This document shows positions 8,526 to 17,172 of a stretch of 64,000 nt of DNA, one piece after another. The position numbers and the translations under genes are program-made. Numbering within the stretch: the first letter of the stretch is position 1; the number at the start of each line of letters is the position of its first letter. Source of the stretch: Shewanella algae (GTDB taxonomy: Bacteria; Pseudomonadota; Gammaproteobacteria; Enterobacterales; Shewanellaceae); assembly GCF_009183365.2 (NCBI RefSeq), contig NZ_CP068230.1, forward strand, positions 2,447,001-2,511,000. The letters are read 5' to 3'. The notes under the pieces were generated by a model that did no database searches, was not told the origin of the DNA, and saw only the letters and a program-made list of their open reading frames with translations.

Positions 8526-10163
8526 TTAAGACTGAACGCTGGTTTGCAGCGCCGCAATAGGCTGTTTTTGCGGCATGGCCCAGATACTGTCAGGCGGCCC
8601 CTGGGTCGCTCGTTTAAAGGTTTTGAGCGCGCCAAAGGCAAAGATGGCGGCAAAACCGAATGCGGTGAGATCCACCGCCCAGGTGCCTGGGGTCTCCGGT
8701 GCCCAAATTCCAAGACCGGGTGCCAGCAACGCCAGGATGGATGTCAGCGGCATTGCCAGACAGACCAGCGCCGATAGCGCTTGCAGTGTTACCGCGGCTC
8801 TGGCAGCACCACGCCAGAAAGCATAAGCCAGGGCAATAAGGAAACTGGCGTAGTAGCTCCACAGATACAGATGATTGATATTTTCTACATGAGCATATCC
8901 CCATTTACCCAGCAACATGGCCAGCGCAACGCCTAACATTGAACCCAAGCAAATTCCTACAGTAGCGGCTCCAAGGATCCTGACTCTTCTCGGTTGCTCT
9001 GGAATGGGCTCCCCCTTGCGCTGTTTGCTGCGGCGCTTTTCCAGCCATAGCAGATTACCGCTGTAAAACAGCATGGCACCACTCATTCCGAGGAAAAAAT
9101 AGAGCCAGCGACCGGGATAGCCGCCGTAGGAGCCAAAGTGAAGTCCAAAGAATACCGAAACCATCCGGCCCCAAACGCCTTCTTCCCCCGGAGTAAAGGT
9201 GCTGTTGCCCACCTCAAGGGTGTAGGGGTTCATATAAAGGAAGTCTCCTATCGGGCCGCGCATCAACGCTTCTTCGTTATACATGGCCATCCGGACCATG
9301 GGAGCCGGAGTATCCATGCCCATATAGGTCAAACTGAGTGCCTGATAACCGGGCGCGAAGCTTTCGGCCCGAGCAACCAGTTCGGTTACCGGGGGCAGGG
9401 TGCTCAGTGAGCGCACTTCGCCCTTGGGCGCTTCGCGATTGAACATCGGCTTATCGCCATAAACAAACTGCCCCAAGGCGCCGTACAATTGATCGTGAAA
9501 GACAAACACCACTACGGTCAAACTGATAATGATATGAAATGGCAGTGCTGTGATGCCAAGCAGGTTGTGGCTGTCGAGCCAAAAACGATTGGGGCCTTTC
9601 TTGCGCCTTAAGGCAAACAGCGTTTTCACCAGAGTTGGCAGCAGGAAGATCACCCCGGAAACCAACGCCAGAAAATAGAGAATGCCGGCAACCCCCATAA
9701 AATAAGCACCGAGCTGCTCGTGTCCCATATCACCAGGAATACCGCCGGTGCGGTGCAGCTCATCTATCAAGCGTGCCAGTTGGCTCTTGGGTTCCTTATG
9801 GGAGATGAGCTCACCTTGATTGCTTAAACTGGCATGCCAAAGCTCATCGCCCAGACCCCATTGCCGCTCACTGCCGGAGGCGTACCAACTCAAAGGCGAA
9901 TGCTTGTCGCTGGCAAGATGAAGGCTGAAGCCCTTACTTAACTCAGGGTGCTGCGCTCTGGCTTCGCTGAGTAGTTTGTCCATCTGTTCCAGTTTCACCT
10001 GTGGCAAAATGGTTTGCGGTGGTGATGACCAGGCGGCAATCTCTTCCTTGAACATGGTCAGGGCGCCGGCATAAAAACCGATAAACAGTAAAATCCCGGC
10101 GAGTATGCCCACCCAGGTATGAAGTGTTTGATAAATTCTGAGAATATCGCTGCGGATCTGCAT
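8526..10163 (-). CDS. PepSY-associated TM protein (PiuB-like, iron-regulated)
   Basis: This is an inner-membrane protein of 545 aa. The first helix is at about residues 13-36, after IYQTLHTWVGILAGI. A periplasmic PepSY-like region follows, then helices near residues 150, 195, 355, 395 and 430-520. The family (PF03929, formerly iron-regulated membrane protein or PiuB) is often under Fur control and encoded with siderophore receptors; some members reduce or release iron from siderophores. Here it is the last gene of a three-gene operon. The ATG at 10163 directly abuts the stop of the upstream gene, and a Fur-like box precedes the operon. No TonB-dependent receptor is adjacent. The substrate is unknown. 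Confidence 0.85.
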   Translation of the reverse strand: MQIRSDILRIYQTLHTWVGILAGILLFIGFYAGALTMFKEEIAAWSSPPQTILPQVKLEQMDKLLSEARAQHPELSKGFSLHLASDKHSPLSWYASGSERQWGLGDELWHASLSNQGELISHKEPKSQLARLIDELHRTGGIPGDMGHEQLGAYFMGVAGILYFLALVSGVIFLLPTLVKTLFALRRKKGPNRFWLDSHNLLGITALPFHIIISLTVVVFVFHDQLYGALGQFVYGDKPMFNREAPKGEVRSLSTLPPVTELVARAESFAPGYQALSLTYMGMDTPAPMVRMAMYNEEALMRGPIGDFLYMNPYTLEVGNSTFTPGEEGVWGRMVSVFFGLHFGSYGGYPGRWLYFFLGMSGAMLFYSGNLLWLEKRRSKQRKGEPIPEQPRRVRILGAATVGICLGSMLGVALAMLLGKWGYAHVENINHLYLWSYYASFLIALAYAFWRGAARAAVTLQALSALVCLAMPLTSILALLAPGLGIWAPETPGTWAVDLTAFGFAAIFAFGALKTFKRATQGPPDSIWAMPQKQPIAALQTSVQS

Positions 10164-10451
10164 TTACTTAACCCACCATAGTAGCAGCCATGCAAGCACG
10201 TTGGCCGCCATTAGCCAGAAAATGGCGCGGCGGGCACTGTAGAACAAATAGCTGAAGCTGAAGAATGAAAGCCAGAGTGGCGCTATCAGCCACATATTGA
10301 ATTGCACCTTATCTTTGGCCTCTATGCCACCAGGCCCCACCCAGGCAAAGATGCCACTGAGTGCGACTGCCAGGGCTAAGCCCAGCAATGCGCCGGCAAG
10401 GGTTTTCCCCAGCCAGTCAGGGCGGATTTTATCTTTCTTAATGGTTGTCAT
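10164..10451 (-). CDS. Small three-helix membrane protein of the PepSY operon
   Basis: It has 95 aa: a basic N-terminus (TTIKKDKIRPDW) and three hydrophobic segments, around residues 17-37, 54-70 and 75-93. The ATG at 10451 overlaps the stop of the preceding gene as ATGA, indicating translational coupling, so the longer frame starting at 10520 is not used. It resembles the small membrane proteins commonly placed with PepSY transport proteins in iron-uptake operons. I do not recognise a named family with confidence. Confidence 0.75.
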   Translation of the reverse strand: MTTIKKDKIRPDWLGKTLAGALLGLALAVALSGIFAWVGPGGIEAKDKVQFNMWLIAPLWLSFFSFSYLFYSARRAIFWLMAANVLAWLLLWWVK

Positions 10452-10750
10452 CTGTTGTCTCCCTTGAGCAGGGAAATAAAGGGCAGGGAGCCCAGCAGCA
10501 TGGAAAGCAGCATGAGCCAAAAAAACAACGCGGCCGAGGCCGTCAACAGTAAACCCCAGCCGAGCAGAGCCAGCAGCAGTAATAAAGTGCCCAGCAGTTT
10601 GGCCTGCCAGGGCAAAGGTTTGGCAAGCAAGGCCTGGTGTTTACTGCCTGAATAGATAAGCAGTGAACCCAGGGTCATCGTCAGGATCAACAGGAGGTAC
10701 CACATGAGTTGCGATGTCCGAAGAATTGGTTTGATAAAGAATCGCAACAT
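10448..10750 (-). CDS. DUF3325-like small membrane protein
   Basis: It is up to 100 aa, almost entirely hydrophobic, with three predicted helices and the internal string YSGSKHQALL. It resembles DUF3325 proteins, which accompany PepSY/PiuB genes and ferric-siderophore receptors. It is the first gene of the operon, and its end overlaps the next start (ATGA). The start is uncertain: the ATG at 10750 and the ATG at 10705 are both possible and neither has a strong ribosome site. A Fur-type box lies 23 bases upstream of the longer start. Confidence 0.7.
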   Translation of the reverse strand: MLRFFIKPILRTSQLMWYLLLILTMTLGSLLIYSGSKHQALLAKPLPWQAKLLGTLLLLLALLGWGLLLTASAALFFWLMLLSMLLGSLPFISLLKGDNR

Positions 10751-10772
10751 AGCACAAGTATTAAATCTATTA

Positions 10773-10791
10773 AATGATATTTATTCCTATT
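10773..10791 (-). promoter_or_regulatory. Fur-type operator of the PepSY operon
   Basis: AATGATATTTATTCCTATT agrees with the 19-base Fur consensus AATGATAATNATTATCATT at 14 of 18 defined positions by hand alignment. It sits just upstream of the first gene of the operon, whose family is usually iron-regulated. Confidence 0.6.
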
Positions 10792-11504
10792 TACAATTAG
10801 GGCCAACTTAAATACAAGTTACTGATATCAATCATTAACTCTATGCAAACCTATGAACAGTTTATGTGTTACTTCACATAAATCTAATGAGACCGGGGAT
10901 GTAATCCAAGTGTGATCCCGGAAAGGAGGCAAAGCTGCAATGTAAAGAAACATTTCATTTTTGATTGACAGCCGTTTTTTAAAGACCGTGTATTGGGAAC
11001 ATTAAAAAGCCAATAGCGAATCCAATTCTTGGATGCCTTTCTCTGCTCAAGGTGTTGTTGTAATCACTGCAATTACCGGGGCAATTTCGAGTCAAAATTG
11101 CAGACCCGACACTTTACAAAAGATAGACACTGTCGCGGCTAATCGAGGCTAGGGTCATGTGGAAAAACCATTAGATGGAGCAATTGGAATCGACGGCAAG
11201 CACATTTTGCTGTGGTTACTGCCGACAACAGCTTGGAGTAATCGCAATCGGAGCAATACGATGGAGCAAACAACATCAGAGAGCTTAACTCAATTCAGGA
11301 CGTTCTTGGAAAACGCAAACCGCCACGATGAAGGGAGCATGCATATGTACGTAAGCCATATCAGATCTAATTTAACATAATATACATTGTGCGCATTTTT
11401 ATGTGCAGCTATTTGAAATCTGGAGAGTTATTACCGGTAAATCCCAGGTTTAAGGCAACTTCCTCCGTGATTCACCTTAAACCTCTACTAATAGTTTTCT
11501 TGGA
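10792..11504. other. Gene-poor interval between the PepSY operon and the recombinase
   Basis: About 710 bases without a convincing gene. It contains a promoter-like pair on the plus strand (TTGACA at 10963, TGTATT 18 bases on) and a short plus-strand frame from GTG 11159 to 11380. An internal ATG at 11261, with a GGAG-type ribosome site, would give a 39-residue peptide. It also contains an inverted repeat at 11446-11484. I looked for riboswitch signatures around 10885-10950 (a CCGGGGAT / ATCCCGG pairing) and could not match a known class. Confidence 0.4.
11446..11484. repeat. Perfect 10-bp inverted repeat downstream of the recombinase
   Basis: AGGTTTAAGG (11446-11455) and CCTTAAACCT (11475-11484) are exact inverted copies around a 19-base spacer. 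They lie 21 bases beyond the recombinase stop. No T-run follows on the minus strand, so it may be a recombinase site or a weak terminator. Confidence 0.5.
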
Positions 11505-12809
11505 TTAGCTCTCAATTCCTTGCAGTCTATCCAATGGTTTGGCGGATGCACTCTGGTGCCTTTCTTCCTGGCTGGTGTGCAGATACTGCGACGTGGTGTC
11601 TATGCTTTCATGACCGGCGTCCGCCTGCACATGGGATAAAGGCCGACCATTGAGATTGATGTCATGAGTGATACCTGTATGGCGAATACTGTGCGCAGTA
11701 AGCTGTCGCATTTCATTGGCTTCCTGGATAAAGCCATCTTTCTCGGCATCATCGGCGGCGCAGTTTATCAGAAACTGAATTTCATCCCGCAGTTGACGTA
11801 TGCCGAGGTTGGCATTGAGCACGCCACTTTCCCGACCTCGGCCGGCGGCGCGATGCCGTATAAACAGCGGCGTGGTTTCATTGGCTTGCGGATAGTCACT
11901 CAATCCCAAATGGCGCCGGTAACTTTGCAGTGATTGCAGCAACGCTTTGGATACCGCCACGTTTCTGGCCTTGCCGCCTTTACTCCTGGGAATATGAAAA
12001 TACCAGATGCCGCTGTGATTATGGCGCTTGAATTGACTCATGGTTGGCGCATAACCGGCACGAGCGGCAATTTCCGAGATCCGCAGATAACAGCCGTACA
12101 TCAGGTTAATCAAGAACAGACTGCGTTGATGTTGTGCCGGCTCGGCTTCAGCCAGGCGCTGCACGCAAGCTACAAGATAAGACCATTGCAGCTCACTGAA
12201 CACCTTGAGTTGCTCTTCGGCCGGATCCAACCTGAACTTACTCTTATTGGCAAAGCGACTGTGATTGAGCCAGAGCTGCGCCGGGTTGCGCTCACAATAC
12301 TCTTCGCTCATAAGATAAGTATAAAATGATGAAAGTATGGCTATTTTTGTCTTCAAGGCATTATCGCTCAGGCTGTATGGCAAGGGTTTGCCGAGCGCCT
12401 TGCGACCAATAAACGGCCGCCAGTTGGGATTGGGTTCCCGACTCTGATTGAACTTATCCGTCTTGAATTGCGGGACGTTGAAATAACCCACTAACTCTGT
12501 TGGTGGCGCCTGGCAATAAGCCACGTAACGTCCCATTTCCCGTCGGCCCACATTGGCGGCGGATATGCCTGCGACATCGAAACACCAGTGAAAAAAGGTT
12601 GTCAACTCGCTGCGGTACGCCTTGTAGTTGTTTTCACTGTCTCTTTGTTCGTAAAGCCAGTCTGTTGCATGCTCAAGCAAGAGGCCGGCATCGGCCACTT
12701 TACCCAGGCTTAATTGGGTAATATAGCTGTTGACCACAGGGTTACCCTGCAAAAGCAAGTCTGCGCTGTCAAACAGCGGCATGGCAGATAACGCTTGATA
12801 GTCTTCCAA
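11505..12809 (-). CDS. Tyrosine recombinase / phage-type integrase
   Basis: This is a site-specific recombinase of 434 aa. The N-terminal half is a SAM-like core-binding region (about residues 30-190). The C-terminal catalytic domain carries the expected set: Arg in YLRISEIA, Lys in RSKGGKARNVAV, HxxR in HSIRHT, His in DAGHESI and the nucleophile Tyr in TSQYLHTS. It looks intact. No phage, excisionase, cargo or cassette genes surround it, and it does not sit beside a tRNA. It is either a resident chromosomal recombinase or the remnant of an integrated element. The target site is unknown; an inverted repeat just past its stop is a candidate. Confidence 0.88.
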   Translation of the reverse strand: MEDYQALSAMPLFDSADLLLQGNPVVNSYITQLSLGKVADAGLLLEHATDWLYEQRDSENNYKAYRSELTTFFHWCFDVAGISAANVGRREMGRYVAYCQAPPTELVGYFNVPQFKTDKFNQSREPNPNWRPFIGRKALGKPLPYSLSDNALKTKIAILSSFYTYLMSEEYCERNPAQLWLNHSRFANKSKFRLDPAEEQLKVFSELQWSYLVACVQRLAEAEPAQHQRSLFLINLMYGCYLRISEIAARAGYAPTMSQFKRHNHSGIWYFHIPRSKGGKARNVAVSKALLQSLQSYRRHLGLSDYPQANETTPLFIRHRAAGRGRESGVLNANLGIRQLRDEIQFLINCAADDAEKDGFIQEANEMRQLTAHSIRHTGITHDINLNGRPLSHVQADAGHESIDTTSQYLHTSQEERHQSASAKPLDRLQGIES

Positions 12810-12875
12810 GGTAAAACCTATTCTATAGCAATGATTACTATAGATTTTACTCCTTTTTGACTGATGCCGATAATG

Positions 12876-13115
12876 TTATTTATCGGCACTAATCCCAGTC
12901 TCACATTGGCTGCACTGACGATCGCAATGGACTCTTTGCTTACAGCACCAAAGGCACAATTGCCAAACCTGCTTTTTGGATTGGCTGTCGAGACAACGAA
13001 AATCCGCCGCACATAATTCGCCCTTGTGGATCAACTCAGCCAGTTTGCCGACGGGTATCGCCATGCAAACTTCCTGATCGGTTTTATACGATATTGTTTT
13101 GCTTTTGGTTTCCAT
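12876..13115 (-). CDS. Small nine-cysteine protein behind a Fur box
   Basis: It has 79 aa with cysteines at residues 17, 35, 41, 54, 57, 58, 64, 68 and 71. The pattern CxxCC at 54-58 and the Cys-rich tail suggest metal or Fe-S binding. The central part reads KLAELIHKGELCAADFRCLD. I choose the ATG at 13115, fifteen bases from a near-palindromic Fur operator; a GTG at 13127 would crowd the operator. I do not recognise the family by name. Fur control suggests a role in iron homeostasis, but that is inference. The recombinase gene follows 66 bases downstream on the same strand. Confidence 0.72.
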   Translation of the reverse strand: METKSKTISYKTDQEVCMAIPVGKLAELIHKGELCAADFRCLDSQSKKQVWQLCLWCCKQRVHCDRQCSQCETGISADK

Positions 13116-13129
13116 TCTGCCACCCACTT

Positions 13130-13148
13130 AATGAGAATAATTCTCAAT
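13130..13148 (-). promoter_or_regulatory. Fur operator
   Basis: AATGAGAATAATTCTCAAT has two inverted arms (GAGAAT / ATTCTC). It differs from the classic 19-base Fur consensus at three positions, all common variants. It is centred about 24 bases upstream of the small cysteine-rich gene. Confidence 0.85.
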
Positions 13149-13287
13149 ATAGTAGATCCCGGCGCTGCTGAAAATCCCCCTATACCGGCCGTTGTCAAAT
13201 TTGTGAGCTATTGCTAGCCCTTCTCGATGCTTGGACTACACTTTTGAAAGGTAAATCAAAACTATTCAATTGATTGGAGTCCAACAG

Positions 13288-14865
13288 ATGCTGATCGACA
13301 TGGCCAAGAAAGGCCCGCTATTTGGCTCAAAGAAAGCTTCAACAACGACAGATACCCTGCCCCCCTGGAAGGTTCTGGTGGTGGATGATGAGCCTGATGT
13401 GCATACAGTCACTAAACTTGCCCTATCCCGCTTCAAACTCGACGGCCGCGGATTGAGCTTTATCAACGCTTATAGCGGCGAACAAGCCAAAGAGCTACTG
13501 CAAGGTGAAGAAGATGTCGCCGTCGCCTTTATTGATGTGGTGATGGAAAGCGATCATGCCGGGCTTGAGTTGGTGCGGTGGATCCGTGAAAACCAACAAA
13601 ATAAAGCCATCAGGCTGATTCTGCGTACCGGTCAACCCGGGCAGGTGCCGGAAGAGGATGTGATAGTTAACTATGACATCAATGACTATAAAGCCAAGGC
13701 CGAGTTGGACTCCCGTAAGCTGACAACCAGTGTCTACTCTGCCCTGCGCTCTTTCAGGGACATTACCGAAATTGAGCAGGCGCGGCAGATGCAGCTCAAT
13801 CATCGCCAGGGGCTGGAGCGGGTTTTGGAGGCCACTTCCGGCCTGTTTGAACTGCGTACCCTGCACAAATTTGCTGATGGTTTACTGACTCAGGTGGCCA
13901 ACTTGCTTGAGCTCAAAGACGCCACCACCATACTCGGCTGCAATGCCATGGATGCGGTAACAGAGCCGGGTAACGGCAACAAAATTCAGATATTGGCCGC
14001 CACAGGTGAGTTTACCAACCACCATGAGAAACCCTTGCCTTCTCATATTCAGTCGCTGATGGAAGAAGCCTTGAAAGAGCAGCGTTGTCTTTATCGGGAT
14101 GATTGCTTTGTGGGCTACTTTCCGGCCCAAAATAACTGGGTCAACCTGCTTTATATGGATTCGGTCAGCCAGTTGACCGATCTGGATAAACAGCTTATCG
14201 ACATTTTTGCCATTAATGTCGGGGTGGCGTTCGAAAACCTGCTGCTGAATCAGGAAGTGGAAGATACTCAGTCGGAGCTTATTTTACGTCTCGGTGATGT
14301 GGTGGAGAGCCGCTCCAAGGAAGCGGCCAATCATGTTAAGCGTATGGCCGAGTATTGCCATGAACTGGCGCTGCTTGCCGGCCTGCCGGAAACGCAGGCC
14401 GATCTGCTCAAGCGCGCTGCGCCCATGCATGACATAGGGAAAATAGCCATTCCCGACAATGTGCTGCTCAAACCGGGGAAACTGGACGATATTGAGTGGG
14501 ATGTGATGCGGCAACACCCGATAATCGGCCATCAGATCCTGGCTAATTCAGAGCGGCCCATTTTAAAGGCCGCCGGCACAATCGCCCTGCAACACCATGA
14601 GAAGTACGATGGCAGTGGCTATCCCAGAGGCCTCTCGGGTAAAGAGATACATCCCTTCGCCAGAATCGTTGCCATTGCCGATGTGTTCGATGCCCTGTCA
14701 CACGCCCGCTGCTATAAGCCGGCCTGGCCGCTCGATGAGGTACTGAGCGAGATGCAGTCCTGCAGCGGCAGCCATTTTGACCCGGACTTTCTAAGGCTGT
14801 TTATTGATAACATAGATATCTTTATCAAAATAAAAAACAATTGGCGCGATGACGCCGAGCCTTAA
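13288..14865 (+). CDS. Response regulator with DUF3369 and HD-GYP phosphodiesterase domain
   Basis: This is a 525-aa cytoplasmic regulator. A receiver domain occupies about residues 20-150 (KVLVVDDEPDVH, phospho-acceptor Asp in FIDVVM, Lys in DYKAKAEL). A DUF3369 sensory region (about 165-330) follows, then an HD-GYP domain (about 335-500) with HDIGKIAIPD, LLKPGKL and HHEKYDGSGYP. HD-GYP enzymes hydrolyse cyclic di-GMP, here probably gated by phosphorylation. The start is the ATG at 13288, eight bases after GGAG. No histidine kinase is adjacent, so its partner is elsewhere. In Shewanella a gene of this type precedes the cbb3 oxidase locus. Confidence 0.92.
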   Translation: MLIDMAKKGPLFGSKKASTTTDTLPPWKVLVVDDEPDVHTVTKLALSRFKLDGRGLSFINAYSGEQAKELLQGEEDVAVAFIDVVMESDHAGLELVRWIRENQQNKAIRLILRTGQPGQVPEEDVIVNYDINDYKAKAELDSRKLTTSVYSALRSFRDITEIEQARQMQLNHRQGLERVLEATSGLFELRTLHKFADGLLTQVANLLELKDATTILGCNAMDAVTEPGNGNKIQILAATGEFTNHHEKPLPSHIQSLMEEALKEQRCLYRDDCFVGYFPAQNNWVNLLYMDSVSQLTDLDKQLIDIFAINVGVAFENLLLNQEVEDTQSELILRLGDVVESRSKEAANHVKRMAEYCHELALLAGLPETQADLLKRAAPMHDIGKIAIPDNVLLKPGKLDDIEWDVMRQHPIIGHQILANSERPILKAAGTIALQHHEKYDGSGYPRGLSGKEIHPFARIVAIADVFDALSHARCYKPAWPLDEVLSEMQSCSGSHFDPDFLRLFIDNIDIFIKIKNNWRDDAEP

Positions 14866-14996
14866 GCTGTTTGCACACTGGGGAATGGTTCTGCATAGCG
14901 AAAATTGAGATGCGAGCCATTTGAGCAGGCCCGCGGTATACGAGATTTTTAGTCTTGCAGTGGTTTTCAGGCAAAATGTCCGATTTTAACTTATGG

Positions 14997-15458
14997 CTAT
15001 TCCTGCTTATGGCTGTCGGCGAGAAAGTCGAACCAAGTTGAGTACTGCTCTGTGCCCTGCTGCCAACTGACAAACACCCGCCATACCATATAACCACTGC
15101 TGCAGGAGCCAAAAATCAGTTGGCCCTCGAATGTTTCCCCTTCGGTGGCAGACGGCGTCATAGGAATGACCCCCATAAACATATCCCGGCCCTCGACACG
15201 AAGTTTGAGATTGGATACCGGGCGATTAAAGCCAAGCTGCCAGTGAATAGGCTTTTCGCTGGGGGCAAAGCTTGGGTTCAGCATCAGGGAGATCTGCTGC
15301 TCACCCAATTTTTTAACACAATCGGTAACGGAAAAATCACACAAATCGGGATCTGCGACAGTTTGGGTCGCCCGGGGAGTTTGAGACTGGTCACAACCCA
15401 GGAGCAAAAGCAGGCTGAAAACGGCGCCAAATAGCTTGGAGAGAGTCGCACTATGCAT
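14997..15458 (-). CDS. Small lipoprotein divergent from the cbb3 operon
   Basis: It has 153 aa with a lipoprotein signal peptide (hydrophobic FGAVFSLLLLLGC, lipobox LLGC, Cys about residue 22). No Asp follows the Cys, so outer-membrane sorting is likely. The mature part is a small beta-rich domain with four further cysteines (CDFSVTDC near the N-terminus, then single Cys residues). It is divergent from ccoN and shares the intergenic region holding two FNR-type boxes, so it may respond to oxygen as well. I do not recognise a named family. Confidence 0.75.
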   Translation of the reverse strand: MHSATLSKLFGAVFSLLLLLGCDQSQTPRATQTVADPDLCDFSVTDCVKKLGEQQISLMLNPSFAPSEKPIHWQLGFNRPVSNLKLRVEGRDMFMGVIPMTPSATEGETFEGQLIFGSCSSGYMVWRVFVSWQQGTEQYSTWFDFLADSHKQE

Positions 15459-15504
15459 AAAATTTCACCTTATGCTGCAAGGTGTTAACATTCTATGGTC
15501 AAGT

Positions 15505-15518
15505 TTGATCTGGATCAA
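15505..15518. promoter_or_regulatory. FNR/EtrA box upstream of ccoN
   Basis: TTGATCTGGATCAA is a perfect match to the FNR consensus TTGAT-N4-ATCAA. It lies in the divergent region between the lipoprotein gene and ccoN, about 206 bases upstream of the ccoN ATG. The EtrA gene itself is downstream in this locus. Confidence 0.88.
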
Positions 15519-15546
15519 CAATGTGTCCGGCAGATTGGTATCTTTT

Positions 15547-15560
15547 TTGACGTAGCTCAA
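15547..15560. promoter_or_regulatory. Second FNR-type half-palindrome
   Basis: TTGACGTAGCTCAA keeps the TTGA-N6-TCAA core of FNR sites. Its centre is 42 bases, four helical turns, downstream of the perfect box. Confidence 0.55.
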
Positions 15561-15723
15561 GTATCATTGCATCGCCTGACGTTTTGTCACAAATATGCAG
15601 GCTAAGCCATTGACACAAGAGTGTGACTCTCATAGGGGACGCCTTCACTCGAGTCATTTTATAACAGGTAAAGGCCTGTCCTTTACTGAACAACAAGTAA
15701 AAGTAATAAGCAGTGGAAGCAAT

Positions 15724-17160
15724 ATGATGAACCATTCCCAGCCAACAGGCGCTGATTACAATTACACCGTTGTCCGCCAATTTGCCTTAACCACAGTTTT
15801 GTGGGGCATTATTGGTATGTCATTAGGTGTACTTATCGCGGCTCAGTTAATCTGGCCACAGCTGAACTTTGAGACTCCTTGGTTAACTTTCAGTCGTTTA
15901 AGACCGTTACATACCAATGCTGTGATCTTTGCGTTCGGCACATCAGCCCTTTTCGCCACATCCTATTATGTCGTTCAACGCACCTGTCAGACCCGTCTGT
16001 TTGCACCTAAACTGGCTGCATTCACCTTCTGGGGATGGCAAGCCATCATTCTCTCGGCCGTAATCACTCTGCCGTTGGGTATCACCAGCAGTAAAGAATA
16101 CGCCGAACTGGAATGGCCTATTGATATCGCCATCGCCGTAGTCTGGATCGCTTATGCGACCGTGTTCTTCGGTACCATTATCAAACGAACCACTTCCCAC
16201 ATCTATGTGGCCAACTGGTTCTTTGGCGCCTTCATTATCACAGTCGCCGTACTGCACATAGTGAACTCCATGGCTGTTCCTGTCAGCCTGTGGAAGTCTT
16301 ATTCACTGTATAGTGGTGCTGTCGATGCCATGGTGCAATGGTGGTACGGTCATAACGCAGTAGGCTTCCTGCTGACTGCCGGTTTCCTCGGAATGATGTA
16401 TTACTTCGTTCCCAAGCAAGCCGGGCGTCCCGTTTACTCTTATCGTCTGTCGATTGTCCACTTCTGGGCACTGATTGCCCTGTATATCTGGGCCGGTCCT
16501 CACCATCTGCATTACACTGCCCTGCCCGACTGGACTCAGTCTCTGGGTATGGTGATGTCACTGATCCTGTTCGCTCCTTCATGGGGCGGTATGATCAACG
16601 GTATCATGACCCTGTCCGGTGCCTGGCATAAACTGCGTACCGATCCGGTTCTGCGCTTCCTGGTGGTATCTCTGTCCTTCTACGGTATGTCTACCTTCGA
16701 AGGTCCTATGATGGCCATCAAGACAGTAAACGCTCTGTCTCACTACACCGACTGGACCATTGGTCACGTTCACTCTGGTGCACTTGGCTGGGTTGCCATG
16801 GTCTCTATCGGTTCTCTGTACCACCTGATCCCTGTGCTGTTTGGTCATGGCCGCATGTACTCCACCAAGCTGGTAAACCTGCACTTCTGGCTGGCGACTA
16901 TCGGTACCGTACTTTATATCGTTGCCATGTGGATCTCCGGTGTAATGCAAGGTCTGATGTGGCGCGCTGTGAACGCAGACGGCACCCTGACTTACAGCTT
17001 TGTTGAAAGTCTGGAAGCCTCTTATCCGTTCTACTTCGTCCGCTTCCTGGGTGGTTGTTTCTTCGTAACGGGTATGCTGATCATGGCTTACAACGTGCTG
17101 CGCACTGTTTATGCCCCTAAAGACTCTCTGCCTGCCATCGCAGAAGCCAAAGCCGCATAA
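15724..17160 (+). CDS. ccoN: cbb3-type cytochrome c oxidase subunit I
   Basis: This is the catalytic subunit of the high-affinity proton-pumping oxidase, 478 aa with about twelve transmembrane helices. Haem and CuB ligands are in place: His in RPLHTNAVIFAFG, the WYGHNAVGFLL helix with the CuB His, the HHLHYT pair and WTIGHVHSGALGW. It takes electrons from CcoO/CcoP and reduces oxygen to water. The start is the ATG pair at 15724/15727; the in-frame extension back to 15595 has no family similarity. It is the first gene of ccoNOQP. Confidence 0.97.
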   Translation: MMNHSQPTGADYNYTVVRQFALTTVLWGIIGMSLGVLIAAQLIWPQLNFETPWLTFSRLRPLHTNAVIFAFGTSALFATSYYVVQRTCQTRLFAPKLAAFTFWGWQAIILSAVITLPLGITSSKEYAELEWPIDIAIAVVWIAYATVFFGTIIKRTTSHIYVANWFFGAFIITVAVLHIVNSMAVPVSLWKSYSLYSGAVDAMVQWWYGHNAVGFLLTAGFLGMMYYFVPKQAGRPVYSYRLSIVHFWALIALYIWAGPHHLHYTALPDWTQSLGMVMSLILFAPSWGGMINGIMTLSGAWHKLRTDPVLRFLVVSLSFYGMSTFEGPMMAIKTVNALSHYTDWTIGHVHSGALGWVAMVSIGSLYHLIPVLFGHGRMYSTKLVNLHFWLATIGTVLYIVAMWISGVMQGLMWRAVNADGTLTYSFVESLEASYPFYFVRFLGGCFFVTGMLIMAYNVLRTVYAPKDSLPAIAEAKAA

Positions 17161-17172
17161 GGAGCAGTAACG

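Noticed and set aside
10885..10950. Possible riboswitch (CCGGGGAT / ATCCCGG pairing then GGAGGCAAAGC)
   Set aside because: It was compared by eye with cyclic-di-GMP, glycine, TPP, FMN and cobalamin patterns. The conserved cores are absent and no gene follows on that strand.
11159..11380. Short plus-strand frame in the recombinase intergenic region
   Set aside because: It starts with GTG, no family is recognisable and only an internal ATG has a passable ribosome site. It is kept as a remark, not as a gene.
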